From Lutjanus erythropterus (lineage: Eukaryota > Chordata > Actinopteri > Lutjaniformes > Lutjanidae): a stretch of 64,000 nt of DNA. The notes under the pieces were generated by a model, which was given only the letters and a program-made list of their open reading frames with translations, was not told where the DNA came from and ran no database searches. Positions 24,810 through 37,142 of the stretch are shown in pieces. A program made the position numbers and the translations under genes. The stretch covers positions 5,201,525 to 5,265,524 of the forward strand of contig CM034613.1 in NCBI GenBank assembly GCA_020091685.1. Reading direction: 5' to 3'. Numbering within the stretch: position 1 is the stretch's first letter; each line of letters opens with the position of its first letter.

Positions 24810-26150
24810 CGTTGTGTGGGCACAAACGTCAGACACTGGAGGCACTATTGCACAACCGACTAGGACGTGCCCCGTTAGTTTGTGGACTATCGTTTTGAAG
24901 CCTTGAGTCTGGCATTAACAGTATGTGCAGTGCCGACGAGAGTGTGAAGCTGGTGGGTGACATACTGAGACTTGTTTCAATAACTTGTAATGGGGACTTG
25001 TCTGGCCACAAAGTGTCTTGTATTACAGCTAAAGAGTACTGCCTACGGGAGGCTCCAGTGACAACCATAAAACACAATGGTGGCTGCCTGCTTGCAGTTT
25101 TTCTCATATTACAACAAAACAGTATTAAAATATATTTCTGAAAACAATTTCCACTCTGCCTCTTTTCACAGTTTCATCTGAGTTTCAGGAGGTTCATTGG
25201 AAACCAGAAACCCTTGTCGAAATCTTTCTCATATTACAGCTGAACAGCACACTAAACTATGTTTCTAAAAAGATTTTAAGTGAGAAATAGGCAATGGCAG
25301 CTGCATTGCTGTAATCTTACTCATCTTACAGTTAACAGTACACCCAATTGTTTCTGACAACATTTTAGGTGAGAAACAGGCAATGCAGTAACATGACCTC
25401 GATTCATATTTGATCAGCACCGCCTAGTTTGGCAATTTGACCTGAGTTTCGTGAGGAAACCGGAAACAGTGCAGGCCACCTGGTCGCAATCTTTTCATGA
25501 ATCTATAAAGGTTCTTTCTCCTATTACAACTTAACAGTATGTTAAAATATTTTAAGAGGATAAACCTAGAGAAATAGATTTAGACAGATTTGATCAATAC
25601 TGTCTAGTTTGACAGTTTTGTCTGTTGGAAAGTGGAAACACAATGATGGACACTCTTTCATACTGTAGCTAAACAGTCTCTATGTTTCTGAAAACATTTT
25701 AGGCAAGAAATAGGTCATGTAGAAACAGAATGTTGATCCATGTGATCAATATTGTCTAGTTTGACAGTTTGATCTGAGTTTTGTGAGCTCTGTGTGTTGT
25801 ACTGGACAGACTCACAAAGAATGACTTGTCATACACAAAGTTGCCACGCCTGAAAGAATAGCCTGCTTTATCATCTATTTTACTCTAAATGGGACCATAA
25901 TTTACTAAATGAACATCATGCTGTATTGAAGAAGACTTGCCCATTGATTGAGAGCTTAAAGTCATTAGGAAACTGTTTACTGAGGTCATTCATCAAGTGA
26001 GACGTAGGCTCATTTTTCAGTAAGAACAATCGGGCTTCTTTTTGCAACCAGTGGAGTTGCCCCCTGCTGGCCATTTGAAGGAGTGCAGGTTTAAGGCACT
26101 TCTGCATTGCCTTTCACTTTTCAGACTTGGAAGCTCTGGCCACCATTTAG
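24810..26150. mobile_element. long interspersed fish repeat with internal degenerate repeats of about 250 bp
   Basis: Phrases recur in order: CTCATATTACAGCT, CTAAACTATGTTTCT, ACATTTTAGGTGAGAAA, GATCAGCACCGCCTAGTTTG and CTGAGTTTCGTGAGG, at about 25.08, 25.23, 25.32, 25.52 and 25.65 kb. The end carries ACACAAAGTTGCCACGCCTG, AATGAACATCATGCTGTATT and GCCCCCTGCTGGCCATTTG. I know this ending from a very common percomorph repeat. No functional ORF; the 72-codon ORF at its left is not credible. Confidence 0.65.
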
Positions 26151-27704
26151 TATACGGTCTGTGTACACGACTGCCGTTTGATTTGTGCTTTTTTTTATAT
26201 ACCACGAGTCTTGTTGACCCAGCCTGTTGACACTTCTCTGACATTTGAACTCTGTGATAAAGCAGACTGCAGACATGAAGCCTGTTAGTGCAGAGTTCAG
26301 TACAGCAGGTACAGCAGCGGGGTCTCCAGCTGAAAACAAATGAAATCTGACAAGGTGGTTCCAATTTAGCAGCTAGGGTTTGTCCTCACTACTGCATGAC
26401 TCACACAGCTGCGAGTCTAGACACCGAGACCCCACCCCCACTCCTCCTCTCTTCTCAGCCTCTGGTTGTTATTCAAGATGGGGTCATCTGATAGAAAATG
26501 GGGGGGGCTTTTATCAGTATAATTGATTCTAGTGCCACACTGCTGCACAGCATTTTCTCTGTGTTATTAATGCACAGCCCGGGTTTAATCATTTATTAAT
26601 TACATTGTGAGTTTGAGTGTGTGTTCACGTCACCTGGCTCTGTCAAACGGGCCTAATGATCCCCCTTCAGTCTCCCAGCAACATCTCCATCATACATGCA
26701 GTCACATTTCTATTCCATCCATGCAATCAGCTGCTTCAATCTCCCTAACCCCACATAAAACAGCACATAATGAATCCTTTAAAATGTGCACTTCTTTAAA
26801 TTAAGCAACCGGGGCATCAATAAATGCCCAGGGCAGACTGCGTTTGTGGCCATAAATGAAAAAAAATGTTTCAATAATCCAGCGTCTTGCTGACTGTCAA
26901 ATGGCTCTTTCAGCCTCCCGCAGCTATCACAGTTGTAATTTAGTGCAACATCTGTGACACACTTGTAAACCCCATTTCACCCCCACAAACAGCCAAACAG
27001 CCCACACCATCAGCGCCAAGTGTAATTTATTGGGTGGAAAATTGTGACATGAGGCCCACTAACCCAGTGTACCGAAAACTACTGGAGGAGCAGCGGTTTG
27101 AACCGGTCAGAACTTTTCCTCGTCACTTTAGTCCACAAGGACACAACTTTGAACCGCCTTGTGTCCATCCAGACAAATCAGAGCGAGCTCGCAAACACGT
27201 GAGAGGCCTCTCCTTCACTTAGGACAGCAGCGGCACGGACGTAGCTGGTGATCTTAGTTTTATAACACCCTGACATAAAATTTGGGTCAGAGCGAGACAA
27301 GCGATGACTCCGTCTGTTTCATGGAAACCCACAGTATCGAGGGGTGAAGGGGAGAAAAAAAACTCAGACCCCCGCGCACACACACATCAAAAGGTAGATC
27401 TTTTATTCTAAGCATCAAAGCGCATTATTCTAGTCTGATCAAAGCTACAGCACGGCGGGTAGCTCTGAGCTGTTGGAGAAATTGAAATTTGGGTTTCCGC
27501 TCGCTTGCTTTCTGCCACCCTGGTCCTGTCTCCTGCCTCCGCTGTGTCTTGGTGGGTGCTTGGGATATTCATTAGAGCGCCGTACTACTTCCTGTTAGCT
27601 CTGCCCAGTGTATTTATGTTATTACTACGTTTGCTTTACCACAAACACCACAGGCTCCATGGGATGGATTATGAACTACTGAAAGGACTACACACATTAC
27701 ACAT

Positions 27705-27800
27705 ATATGAATGGTTGACCGATATGGGCTTTTTGATGGTTGATGCCAATATTTAGACAGCAGGGAGGCAGATGGCTGATATATCAGAACAAACAAAAAT
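27705..27800. repeat. fragment of TATCGGCC-type element
   Basis: TGGTTGACCGATATGGGCTT and GATGGCTGATATATCAGAAC face each other as in the hAT-like family seen at 13.7 kb. About 90 bp, probably a doubly truncated copy. Confidence 0.4.
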
Positions 27801-28039
27801 CATGTATAAGTCCATTATTCCATGCACATTACAATCTACATGGTTATCTTAGCCAGTAACATTTTATTTTCAGTAGATAAAGCTACAAACTGTGCAAAGA
27901 CTGTCACATTACAATTCAGTATTAACTTGATCATCATATCAAAGTGGAAAACCAAACTAACACTAGGTAGACTTTCACCAAACATACCTGCAGCCAAACT
28001 GCATCTGCTTGCATCAAGCCAAATAATGGGGTTTCCTTA

Positions 28040-28470
28040 AAGGCACTATACACAGGATTTTACATTTGTAATTTTACTTTGGTGCTAGCCTGGTTGCAAA
28101 CCTCTGAATCACTGTCCATGATGTAAACTACAGACACTACTGATAGGTTGGGGCCAAATACCCCCCACCCCACCCCACACCCCAATTTAAGCTATTATCT
28201 GGAAAAAATCTGCAGATTGGAAAATCTGCCACTGTATTTGGGCCATTGTGGGCAAGAAATATATATATATATATTAAAAAAAAAAAAAGACAGAGCTGGG
28301 GGAGGTGGGTAATATTCAGAAAAGAAATTCAGTTTATGAGATTTATTATTCTTTGAGATTAAAGTGGTAGATTTATGAGGAAAAAAACTCAGATATTTTC
28401 TAAGATTAAAGCAATAAATTTACAAGAAAGAAACATGGAGAAATAGTGTTTTTTTCTGTCAAGGCCAGAA
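28040..28470. repeat. old interspersed repeat with AT microsatellite
   Basis: It starts AAAGGCACTATACACAGGAT and passes through C-rich, (AT)n (28258-28274) and poly(A) parts. It then has two similar units ending ACTCAGATATTTTCTAAGAT. Looks like a fish MITE remnant; borders are uncertain. Confidence 0.4.
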
Positions 28471-30182
28471 GAACTTATAACAATTTACAGCTATTTAAGA
28501 CAGCTTTAAAGTACAGCAGACAGCAGCAATGAACACCAATACACTGTGACACATAACTAAATTTATATCTATAGCTGGGTGATATTTGTGGATATTTCTT
28601 GCTCAATTGCACCTTGGTAGTTGTAGTTAACATCAACCCCATCTGCCCTTTTATTTCATGTGAAAAGGCTTAAACTTGCAACTTTTTATCAAAGAACTTT
28701 AATGGAAAATGACCATTTGCCATGCTGTGTTGAAGTGTTCCTCAACACTTTAGCTACTGTAAAAAACTTACCATCATAGTGACGCATAATAAAACTTTTT
28801 CACAGCAGCCACTTTGACATGAAATAGTAAACACAGTTGTTATCAATGATACTAATCAAGGTTCTGTTCCATTCAGGTCAAACAGTGTCAGGGTTCAGCT
28901 ATTGTGCATGTTGGCTCACTGTAAAGGCTAAATGGAACTGGACCTTACTTAGTATCATTAGGAGCAATTCCCTGTCAAATTTGTGTGTGTTTTTATTATC
29001 TGTGATTTTGATTGAGTTGTATATGAGTTGGAGTTTGAGTATGCAATGTGCTTTTCCTCACCTGTTCAGCTACGATACACACCAGCGCTCATGTTAAATA
29101 CCCTGTTTTCTTCTATTTACTGCAAACTACTGTTACTGCCACAAACATAAAAACAAGCAGCAACACTTCCTGCACACCACAGGCTTTTTCCCAGGACAGA
29201 TACACCAGACGCAGAGTGTTCAGAAGAGCAAATATAAAAGATATCATACGCTGTCTGCTGCCTCTCAGCTGTTCAAAATCAATGTAATCCTCAACCTTTC
29301 ATGACTCTTTGCTTAATTTTACTCGACTGCTACTGTGTCTTCAATGTACAATTTTAGAACGGTTCTTCTTCTCCCTCCTTTCCTAGAGACATGTTTGATT
29401 TTCTCTCTTTGTCGAGGGGGAGCAGACGAGCTTGCCAGGCCTTCAACACCTCCTCGCAAATAAGAACAAATTCTAGAATAAAAAACCTCTAGTCTCGCTG
29501 GGACCATCTGTATGAATGATCAGGCCTCTGTTAGCCAACTATACGCCCCAATGAGGCTTTTATGTTTTTGTGCGCACGGCAAAATATTACCCCTTTGATC
29601 ATTAAAATGTGTGGATGAGTGACTCATTGGTAATGTCTATTCATTCTCTCACACATATCCTTAATGCTATTTTGGGCTATTGTGACGATACACTACGTTC
29701 TGCTAGGTACATAATAATAATAAAGAAGAAGCTGTTAAAATGTGTGTACACTAGCTGAAAAATAGATTCTCAGCAATAAAAAGCACTCTAAAGGTGGGAC
29801 TCTGCTTTTTTACGACCCGACATAAACGTCAGTCAGCGAACGCAGCGCACATTAAGGCTTGTAACAGTGGAGGAGCAGAGTCCTTTGCTATCCTAAAGTG
29901 GTTCCAGATAATTTATCAGACAGGGCCGTCTATGGCTGCCAATTTCCCACCACAGGCCGCTGCCGTACGAGCTCGTTATGTGCTGAACACGGAAGAATGT
30001 TTCCGCCAAGAAGTCTGGAGGCCGGAGATATGATATTGAACTGAGTGGATGGTTCCATGTGACATCTCAGAGTCGGGTTCCATTGATCTCATGTTTAGAG
30101 AGAGGACGCAGAAACACTAAACCACAGTCCGTTCATCTAAATAAGTCACGCCAACTGGGCACGCCAGAGACAAGCTTTGGCT

Positions 30183-30957
30183 GCACTGTAAAAATAAACT
30201 ATTTCGTCAAACTAAAAATGCTGGCGTCGAAGTTGAATGAATTTGAAAATACAAGTTGAGATAATTTTGCAGTGTTTCAAATCAAATAAACTTTTCTAGT
30301 CAAAGTTTGCATCATATATTTATATTTACTTAAATATATATTTCTACTATAAAAAAACTACAAATCAAACTACAAATCAAAGGGTCTCAGGAGAGTTCTA
30401 ACTCTCAAACAATGCATGCTGGGAAATCTGATAATGTGCTGATCACGTTTCTTTAAAAACTTGATATAATGAGTTGATTGAACACTGTACAGTACATTCA
30501 TTCAACTCAAACTCAATTCAACGTTCAAGTCAAGACTTCAAACCAGAAGAATTCATATTTATAAGTTCTGAAAGTAAATACTAGAAACAGACTAATATTA
30601 ATTTGAATCAATTAACTTGAAATGGGCGAACAAAAACACAGTTACAGCCTGGACCGGAAAGGAAGACCCCACAGCTGTAGTATTGTTGTTTCAACTTAGC
30701 ATTTTTCCTTGACCACGGTAATTTTATGAATTATTTCAGTAAATGTATTACAGGTATCTCTGTACAGTATATTCGTTAAACTCACTTCAAATCAAAAGAC
30801 CTAAAATTAGAAGAACTCATGTTTATTAGTTCTGAAATAAATACTAGAAACTTTATGTATAATTAACTTGAATAAATAAAACTTGCATATTTACATTAAT
30901 GTAATGAGAAAAGATTGTTTGGTTCCACTAAATTCCTGTTTGATTTTTTACAGTGTG
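30183..30957. mobile_element. CACTGTAAAA / TTTTTTACAGTG MITE
   Basis: The left terminus is GCACTGTAAAAATAAACT and the right terminus TGATTTTTTACAGTG. Inner sequence is AT-rich with repeated CAAATCAAAC, TTCTGAAA.TAAATACTAGAAA and CAGTACATTCATTCAACTC / CAGTATATTCGTTAAACTC, showing two diverged sub-units. The right end matches the nested copy at 55555-55872. No coding. Confidence 0.65.
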
Positions 30958-32094
30958 ACCCTTACATCCAAAAACAACCTCACTGTCTTGTACCTACATG
31001 GCAGCCTCAACACACCTGAGAGAAAGTGCTTTGGGTGAACATTTGTGAACACGGCCACCTTCATATCTGTTGTCAGCTGGCATCAGAGTGCTGCTTTGAT
31101 GCGGCTGCGGAGGCTTCATTAAGTGACTTTTTTTCTAAACGTACAAGAGGAACAACAAATAAACAAGACTTGATGCAAAAGCAACATTCCAGTTTTCTTT
31201 GAACCGGCTGCTTTAGCGATACAAAGTGGCACGAATTGCGCACTCGTGCCACCAACAGCTTCACCTTGACTAAGCTCTAATTGGCGCTGCTGCGTTTATT
31301 CAAAATGAGACAGATAGGACTTTCAAAGGATGGAATCTGCTCAGGTTTGAGATGATGATAAAAGGACAAAGACTGAGCTGGTCTAAATATATTCTCAATC
31401 TGCTGATCAGGGTTGTCAGGGACGAGCGTGAGTGGCTTGCCGACTGATCTCAGATAAGCTTCTGAGAACATGAATAGCACTAATGAACACGCCTGAATAA
31501 GAGAAATGCACCAGTAATTGGCACCTTGCCTTTGTGTTTCTTGGCTGCGACATCATAAAAGTATGTTGGACGGTTGATGTTGAAAGTATGAAATGGACAG
31601 CTTTTAAAGAGGACGGCTTTCAAGTACATATTGCAGTACAAAGTGATTACAGTAACATGGAAACAGCTGATATAATGTACATCCAGCAAAGAAATCTCTT
31701 CCAGTGATGACCTCCAGTGTTTAAGATTTATAGAGATATATTGGCAGAATATAGAGTGTAATATTCATACGTACGTTTTGATTAGTGTATAATCACCTGA
31801 AAATAACAATCGTGTTTTCATCACCTTGGAATGAGCCCTTTATCTCTCTGAAGGACATGATGTTGCACTGCCATATTTCTGTGAGGGTTGGTTTGGTTTT
31901 TATGGCTTTGCTGGTCCAATATATGGGTTGAAACTGGTTTGATTTTGCACAACCTGACTGAACTGGCATTTCTCATTATGAGATGTTTTAGTGAGTTATA
32001 AATTAAAAAGAAGTAGCTGCCAGAAACAGCAACACTTTAACAGAGTTCAATGCAGGAGCCAAAAAGTCATTAATTAACTTATTTATTAACTTAT

Positions 32095-32525
32095 TTTCAC
32101 AGCCACTATAGGTTCTCCTACATGCTTGGAAGGGGAGGGTGACACGATGTGTAAGCTCACTGCTAGATGCCCCTAAATCCTACATACTGGTCCTTTGGGG
32201 TGTAAAGAGTAACTTTTCATTAAAGTTACTATAAACTGAAATGTGGTTATTTGATAAAAAAGTTGCAAGTATAAACTTGTATAAATAAAATAAAAGGTTT
32301 TAACTAGGACTCCCAAGGTGCATTTTGCCAAGAAATGTCCTATCACAGCTTAAAATTCAGTTACGTGGACAATAAGCACAATTATGCCTTTTAGCTTTTT
32401 AAGTTTTGCGGTCAACATACAGTCTCCTACATGTTTGGAAGGGGAGGGTGAGAAGAGGTGTTTGCAATCTACAGGCTCACTGCTAGATACCACTAAATCC
32501 TACACAGTGGTCCAAGGTTTTTTGC
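32095..32525. repeat. two related repeat units about 320 bp apart
   Basis: TCCTACATGCTTGGAAGGGG, AGGGTGA and TCACTGCTAGATGCCCCTAA (32.11-32.18 kb) are repeated as TCCTACATGTTTGGAAGGGG, AGGGTGA and TCACTGCTAGATACCACTAA (32.42-32.50 kb). Phrases between them (CCCAAGGTGCATTTTGCC, AAAAAGTTGCAAGT) recur inverted near 28.60-28.70 kb, so one family is present in both orientations. Confidence 0.5.
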
Positions 32526-33392
32526 ACAACACACAGCTTGTAACTAACACTACTGGATGTGAACTAGAGCATATTCCCCCCTGGAACACATGGAACCTGT
32601 TATTAGGTCTTTCTATGAGAGTCGTAGAGCGCTGAAGGACCCGCCTCTTCCATCTTTCAGTATGTGGGCACCAGCGCTTCCCTACTGTTTGCTAATTGTT
32701 GCCTACCATGATAGTGATGGCTACCCTCAGCACATGCAGATAATCATCAGACCATAAATCATAACCTTTCACATGCGTGTGTGGGACAGCCATAAATATA
32801 CGGTTATAGCACCCTCAGTTGTTGTTGTTGTGCTGCTGCAGGGTTTCCTTTTCATTTTGTTCTTCCCCTCCTCCGGCCTTTGTTGATCTGTCTGGATGTG
32901 CTGTGCTGTAATTTCCATCATACCACGTCTGGGGTTTAGTCAGCCATATCTTCTTAGAGCAAATCAAAATTGCAGCGTTGATTGGTCTAATAGGACTAGC
33001 CACACAAAGCTGCTATGTGACTCCCACTCAGGCTGAGGGCTGTTTGAACATCTGAATGTGGCTGAGGGCTAAAAATGGGAAGCTCGCATAAAAAACACAG
33101 TGCTGTGCTGAGGACGTGACTGTTTGACCTTGCAGCTGACGTATGATTTCTTTTGAAATGCACCTCAACACGTTCGAGGCGGGCCATCTGGTTACTTGGC
33201 AATGCTGTTTAATCTTTCAAATATTGTTTTCAGCACTTTGAGATTTTAGAGGAACTTTAGAAAGCCAATTAAAAGTAACTGGCAATGTTCCATCACAATG
33301 CACAGCACCGAAATATCTCCCCGGCTCAATGACTCAAACACCGGCATTCCTTTAGCTTCTCAGCATGAGTCATGTACACAAGCTTCAGTCAC

Positions 33393-34130
33393 AAACTCAA
33401 GTGGTGGAATGTAATTAAGTACAGTTACTGAAGCACTGTACAAATCTGAGGTACGTGTACTTTACTTGACTATTTACATTTTATGCAACTTTATACTTTT
33501 CCTCCACTACACTGTTAAAGAAAAGTTGAGAAAAATTATAATTTCAAGGCAACTGCCTTAACTAGATTTTTTAGTTCTGAATCGAACTCAGACTTAAATA
33601 AAATAAATAAAGTTTTGCCAACCTACAATCTTTGTTGAGATAATTTACTTTTCATCTTTGGATAAACTGGAATCTCGGAGTTTGAAACGGCCTAAAAACT
33701 GTATTTCAAAAATTGTTCACAATGAGCTGTGAACCTGATTTGTCATTATTTAGGTGCTTGAAAATCAAATGGTTGCAACTGAAACTATTCAGTTATTACC
33801 CATCATTCACTTCCATTTCAATGAGTTTACCGAACAGTCTTTTGAAATGGAATTTTTTAAAGTTTCTAAAACTCGAAGATTCAGTAAATGATCTTAGCAA
33901 AAAAAAAAGCATTACTTAGTAAAAGTTTTTCAGAACTTAAGAGTTTCTGTCAGGCTCAAAAGTCAAAAATCTATTTATTTTAGTTGCCTTGAAATTTTTT
34001 GCCTTGAAGTTTTCTCAACTTTTTTAATTTTAAAGCGTATGTCTCAGAGACAAATATTGTATTTTTTATTCCACTACATTTGTCTGATAGCTTTGGTTAC
34101 TGGTTCCTTTTTAGATTAAGGTTTTCAGTC
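33393..34130. mobile_element. fish MITE (GTGGTGGAATGTAATTAAGTAC type) interrupted by a second MITE
   Basis: The outer element reads GTGGTGGAATGTAATTAAGT, TTTTATGCAACTTTATACTT and CCTCCACTAC. It then resumes after an insertion with CAGAGACAAATATTGTATTT, CCACTACATTTGTCTGATAG and TTTGGTTACTGG. A related copy is at 60405-60990. The interrupting piece is listed separately. Confidence 0.65.
33511..34037. mobile_element. nested fold-back MITE (ACTGTTAAAG / TTTAAAG ends)
   Basis: It starts ACTGTTAAAGAAAAGTTGAG and ends TCTCAACTTTTTTAATTTTA AAG, giving inverted ends of about 25 bp. CAAGGCAACTGCC near the left end pairs with TTGCCTTGAA near the right. It sits inside the GTGGTGGAATGTAA element, so it inserted later. 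Confidence 0.55.
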
Positions 34131-34479
34131 CAGCTGAAATGATTAGACATTTCGTGGTTCCAACTTCTCAAATGTGAGGATTATTTGAATCATTTTAATC
34201 TATTTTTGATCATTTGTAGGTTTGACTATTGGTTGGACAAAACAAACGTGTAAACCTATATTCAGAATTTTTACAAATCAAAAATCATTTAATTAATGGG
34301 GAAAATAATCCAATAAATCCATTAAAAATGAATCATTAGTTGCAGTCCTGTAGGAAATTTAGTTTAAAATGAGCTCCACCTCGAGCTCCACATTTTTACA
34401 GTATTTTTACAGTGTAATATTCGTACTATTACCTAAGTTCTGGATCCAAAACTTCCTCCACTCACGACTGCTCACTCAC

Positions 34480-34805
34480 CTGTGTGACACTGTCCCTCAT
34501 GGTGGGCGAGCGCTGTTTGCGGGTGGTGGTTGTCGCCATAGTGGTGGTTGTCTCCATGATTGTGGTGGACATATCGGCCAGCGGGGTGGTGGAGGTGGTG
34601 TCGGTGGTGAGCACCGAGGGCACGTCGCCTACCAGCCGCAGGTTGCCCTGGGTCTGGACGTTGGGGTCACCCTCGGCCGCCAGTTTGAGCACCTGCAGGC
34701 CGTTGTAGTACAGGCCTGAGATCTGCCCCTGGAAGTGGCGTCCCTTCTCTCCACCACCGCCGATTTTGATGAACGCCTGGCTGTTGAAGATGGTCAGTTG
34801 GCGAC
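34480..34805 (-). CDS. nrxn2: neurexin 2 exon: second half of LNS6 and Thr-rich stalk
   Basis: This 326-bp exon completes the sixth laminin/neurexin/sex-hormone-binding globulin domain, the domain shared by alpha- and beta-neurexins that contacts neuroligin and LRRTM. It begins GT-CGC-CAA after the acceptor CATGCATCAG, giving [18 protein letters not shown]. It continues with the LNS beta strands [19 protein letters not shown] and [10 protein letters not shown], then [11 protein letters not shown]. The last 40 or so residues are a mucin-like Thr/Ser/Met stretch ([17 protein letters not shown]) that is O-glycosylated in known neurexins. The exon ends in phase 0 at GTC-ACA-CAG before the donor GTGAGT. 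The GGGGEKG loop replaces the GGKEQG of mammals, which is a minor loop change. The first two bases complete a Gly whether or not the SS4 exon is included. Confidence 0.96.
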
Positions 34806-37096
34806 CTGATGCATGAAGAAATGACGAAGAGGAGAGAGGAAGTGGGGGTAAGAGAAGAAAGAGAGAAAGGGCAAAGAATACAAATCAGTCTCTGGATGAG
34901 CTTGCACATGATACACAGGCACAGTGGGAAACAGGGGGATAGAGGGACTGCTTCAATCACATGGGGTTTCCTTGGCAACACTTTAGGGAGATTGCACCCT
35001 GGTTTTCTGCAGGTGACGCCATTACGGGGCTGGGCACGTGCCACTTTCTTCGAAAGGCAGCTCGAATGTGGCAGTCAAATAAATTGCAGGGGCAGTTGCG
35101 GCTTGACCCTGAGACTGAAGGTTCACAGTGAAATGCATCTCATTTGCCCAGAGATGGAATATATTAGAACAATGCTGGGTCTGTGTCATTGACCTCCAAT
35201 GCACCTGAGCTGCACAATGATAAAGTACCTCTGCCAGTGGGAAAAAGTGTCGGGCCGCTCTGCCATCCAGAGGAGGAAAATAAGATCCTCATTGGAAGGA
35301 AATGTTTAATTCAGCAGGGGCCGTCCCTCTCCGTGGTCATTACCATTCATCTGGATGGATAGATGGATGAAGGGAGGAGAGGGTCAACCATTTAACCAGG
35401 GTCCAATACTAATGTGTTACCAGGACTTGTGGTGAGGGGGTTCAAGTGGGGGTTGGTCTGACAGGTGTAGTTTTTCTCCATGCTTTTTCTCCAGCTGATG
35501 TCAGTTTTGGTTTATTTATACTTTTTTTCTACTGAATATTTGCATCCAAGCTCTCCTTGGGGACATCAGAGCGTACCTCTTGGACTGACGTAAACTTTGA
35601 CCCCTATTATGAGTCATATGATGGAAGCTGGAGAGTGGAGGGAGGGTGAGGAAGGATGTGGGTTAAAAACAGACCGAATGAGGTAATTACTTAGAGGAGA
35701 GGGCCGGGAGAAGCCAAAGACATTTTTTTATGGATAAATCAATCGCTGTAAGGAAAGAGGGAGTGTGTTTGTTTGTGAAAGAGATACTACACTAATGCGT
35801 GCATCTGCAAAATATAGACTCCCCAGAGATGGTATGCTACGGACCCCTGAAACGAGAGACCCCTCTGGCCTGATGGGAGTGTGTGTTTCTGTATGTGTGG
35901 ATATGTGGATATGTGTACATTCTTATCCCAGCTTGATGCATACAGACGCTGCTTTGCCACGCCCCTCATACTGGTGCACAAGGTACCCTCTAGCAGATGG
36001 TTTGGGTTAAGGTAGGTACATATGTCATGTGACATTAGTAGAGTTACAATAGCAAATTTTTAAACTTTGATACAATACTGTCATTAAAAATACAATACTT
36101 GATACCTCTTTTGATACCATAGAGAAAGGAAAAAAGTCCTGAGTACAGGATCATTTTCTTTCTCAAAAAGGCTGTGGTTAATCTTATAAATAGCAGATGA
36201 GTTGCATCTCCCCAGTAAAAGAATGCTGTGTGTGCATTTACACACATGGCACAGCAGCAACTTCATATTTATTATTTTATTCTGTTTCGTCTTTCCTGTC
36301 AGGTTTATAACTACAGTCTTAGTTTTGCTGCTTTAGTATTCATGCTTTGTATGAAAATGTTTAAAATTACTGAAAGCAGCCTAGCTAATCTATAAATCCA
36401 TACATCTTTGAAAACAATAAAGAAATCACTTGGAAAGCTTGCGCTGCTCGACCCAGCGAGCCTGCAGGAACAGGTGCAGTGCAGATCTCTCAGTTGAGGA
36501 AAATGGTATGTTTGGGCGGGTCGGTGGTGTGGGGTGGGGTGGTTGATTTATGCGTGCATATGGAGTCAGATGAACTCAGAACTCACTCCTGTGTTCTTTT
36601 GACCACCTTCTCCATATGCAGACTACACTGACAGCCAGGTGCATCTCATGCAGCTGCTGACTGTTACTTTCTGCATCCGTATGTGTTGTGGAAGGTTGTG
36701 ACAAAATCTTCAGTATTTGACAACTTGGGAATGAGACCAAACTGCCAGATTACATAGGTATGAAAGACTATGGCTGCTCCTCAGTGTGTATGTTCGCATT
36801 TCATGCATATGTCCTTTGCAGACACTGGTTTCTCTGTGTGTAATTGTGACGAATTAATCCTCAGAATGTCTTCTGAATGTTGTTATTGTTTTCTCTGTGG
36901 GATTGCAAGCCAGCGAGGACAGGATGGAGACACTGGGGACAGGTCCTGGGTCTCATTTGTTTTCAATTAAGAGAGCTGAGAGGGTAGTTCATCACTGTAA
37001 TTATGATTTACTCTCTGTCTATATGGGCGCGCTCATACCGACATATGTGTACCACCCTGGTGGGTGGGACTATCAGACAAATAATATCTATTAATG

Positions 37097-37142
37097 CACA
37101 TGCATATGTGTGTATGTGTGTGTGTGTGTGTGGGGGGGGGGG
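37097..37142. repeat. (TG)n plus poly(G) microsatellite
   Basis: TG repeats from about 37107 run directly into a pure run of G at about 37132-37142. Confidence 0.8.

Larger units (their letters stand above)
24432..34479 (-). other. nrxn2: nrxn2 intron between LNS6/Thr stalk exon and acidic stalk exon (about 10 kb)
   Basis: Bounded by donor GTGAGT at 34479 and acceptor TTTCCAG at 24432. It contains several interspersed repeats (24.8-26.1, 27.7, 28.0-28.7, 30.2-30.9, 32.1-32.5 and 33.4-34.1 kb). Between them lies unique-looking sequence, of which 26.5-27.3 kb is the least repeat-like and could hold conserved non-coding elements. No additional exon is supported. Confidence 0.9.

Noticed and set aside
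24923-25141. 72-codon ORF next to the acidic stalk exon
   Set aside because: Lies inside the interspersed repeat at 24.8-26.1 kb and ends in AT-rich repeat text.
34369-34719. 116-codon plus-strand ORF
   Set aside because: Antisense shadow of the neurexin LNS6/Thr-stalk exon.
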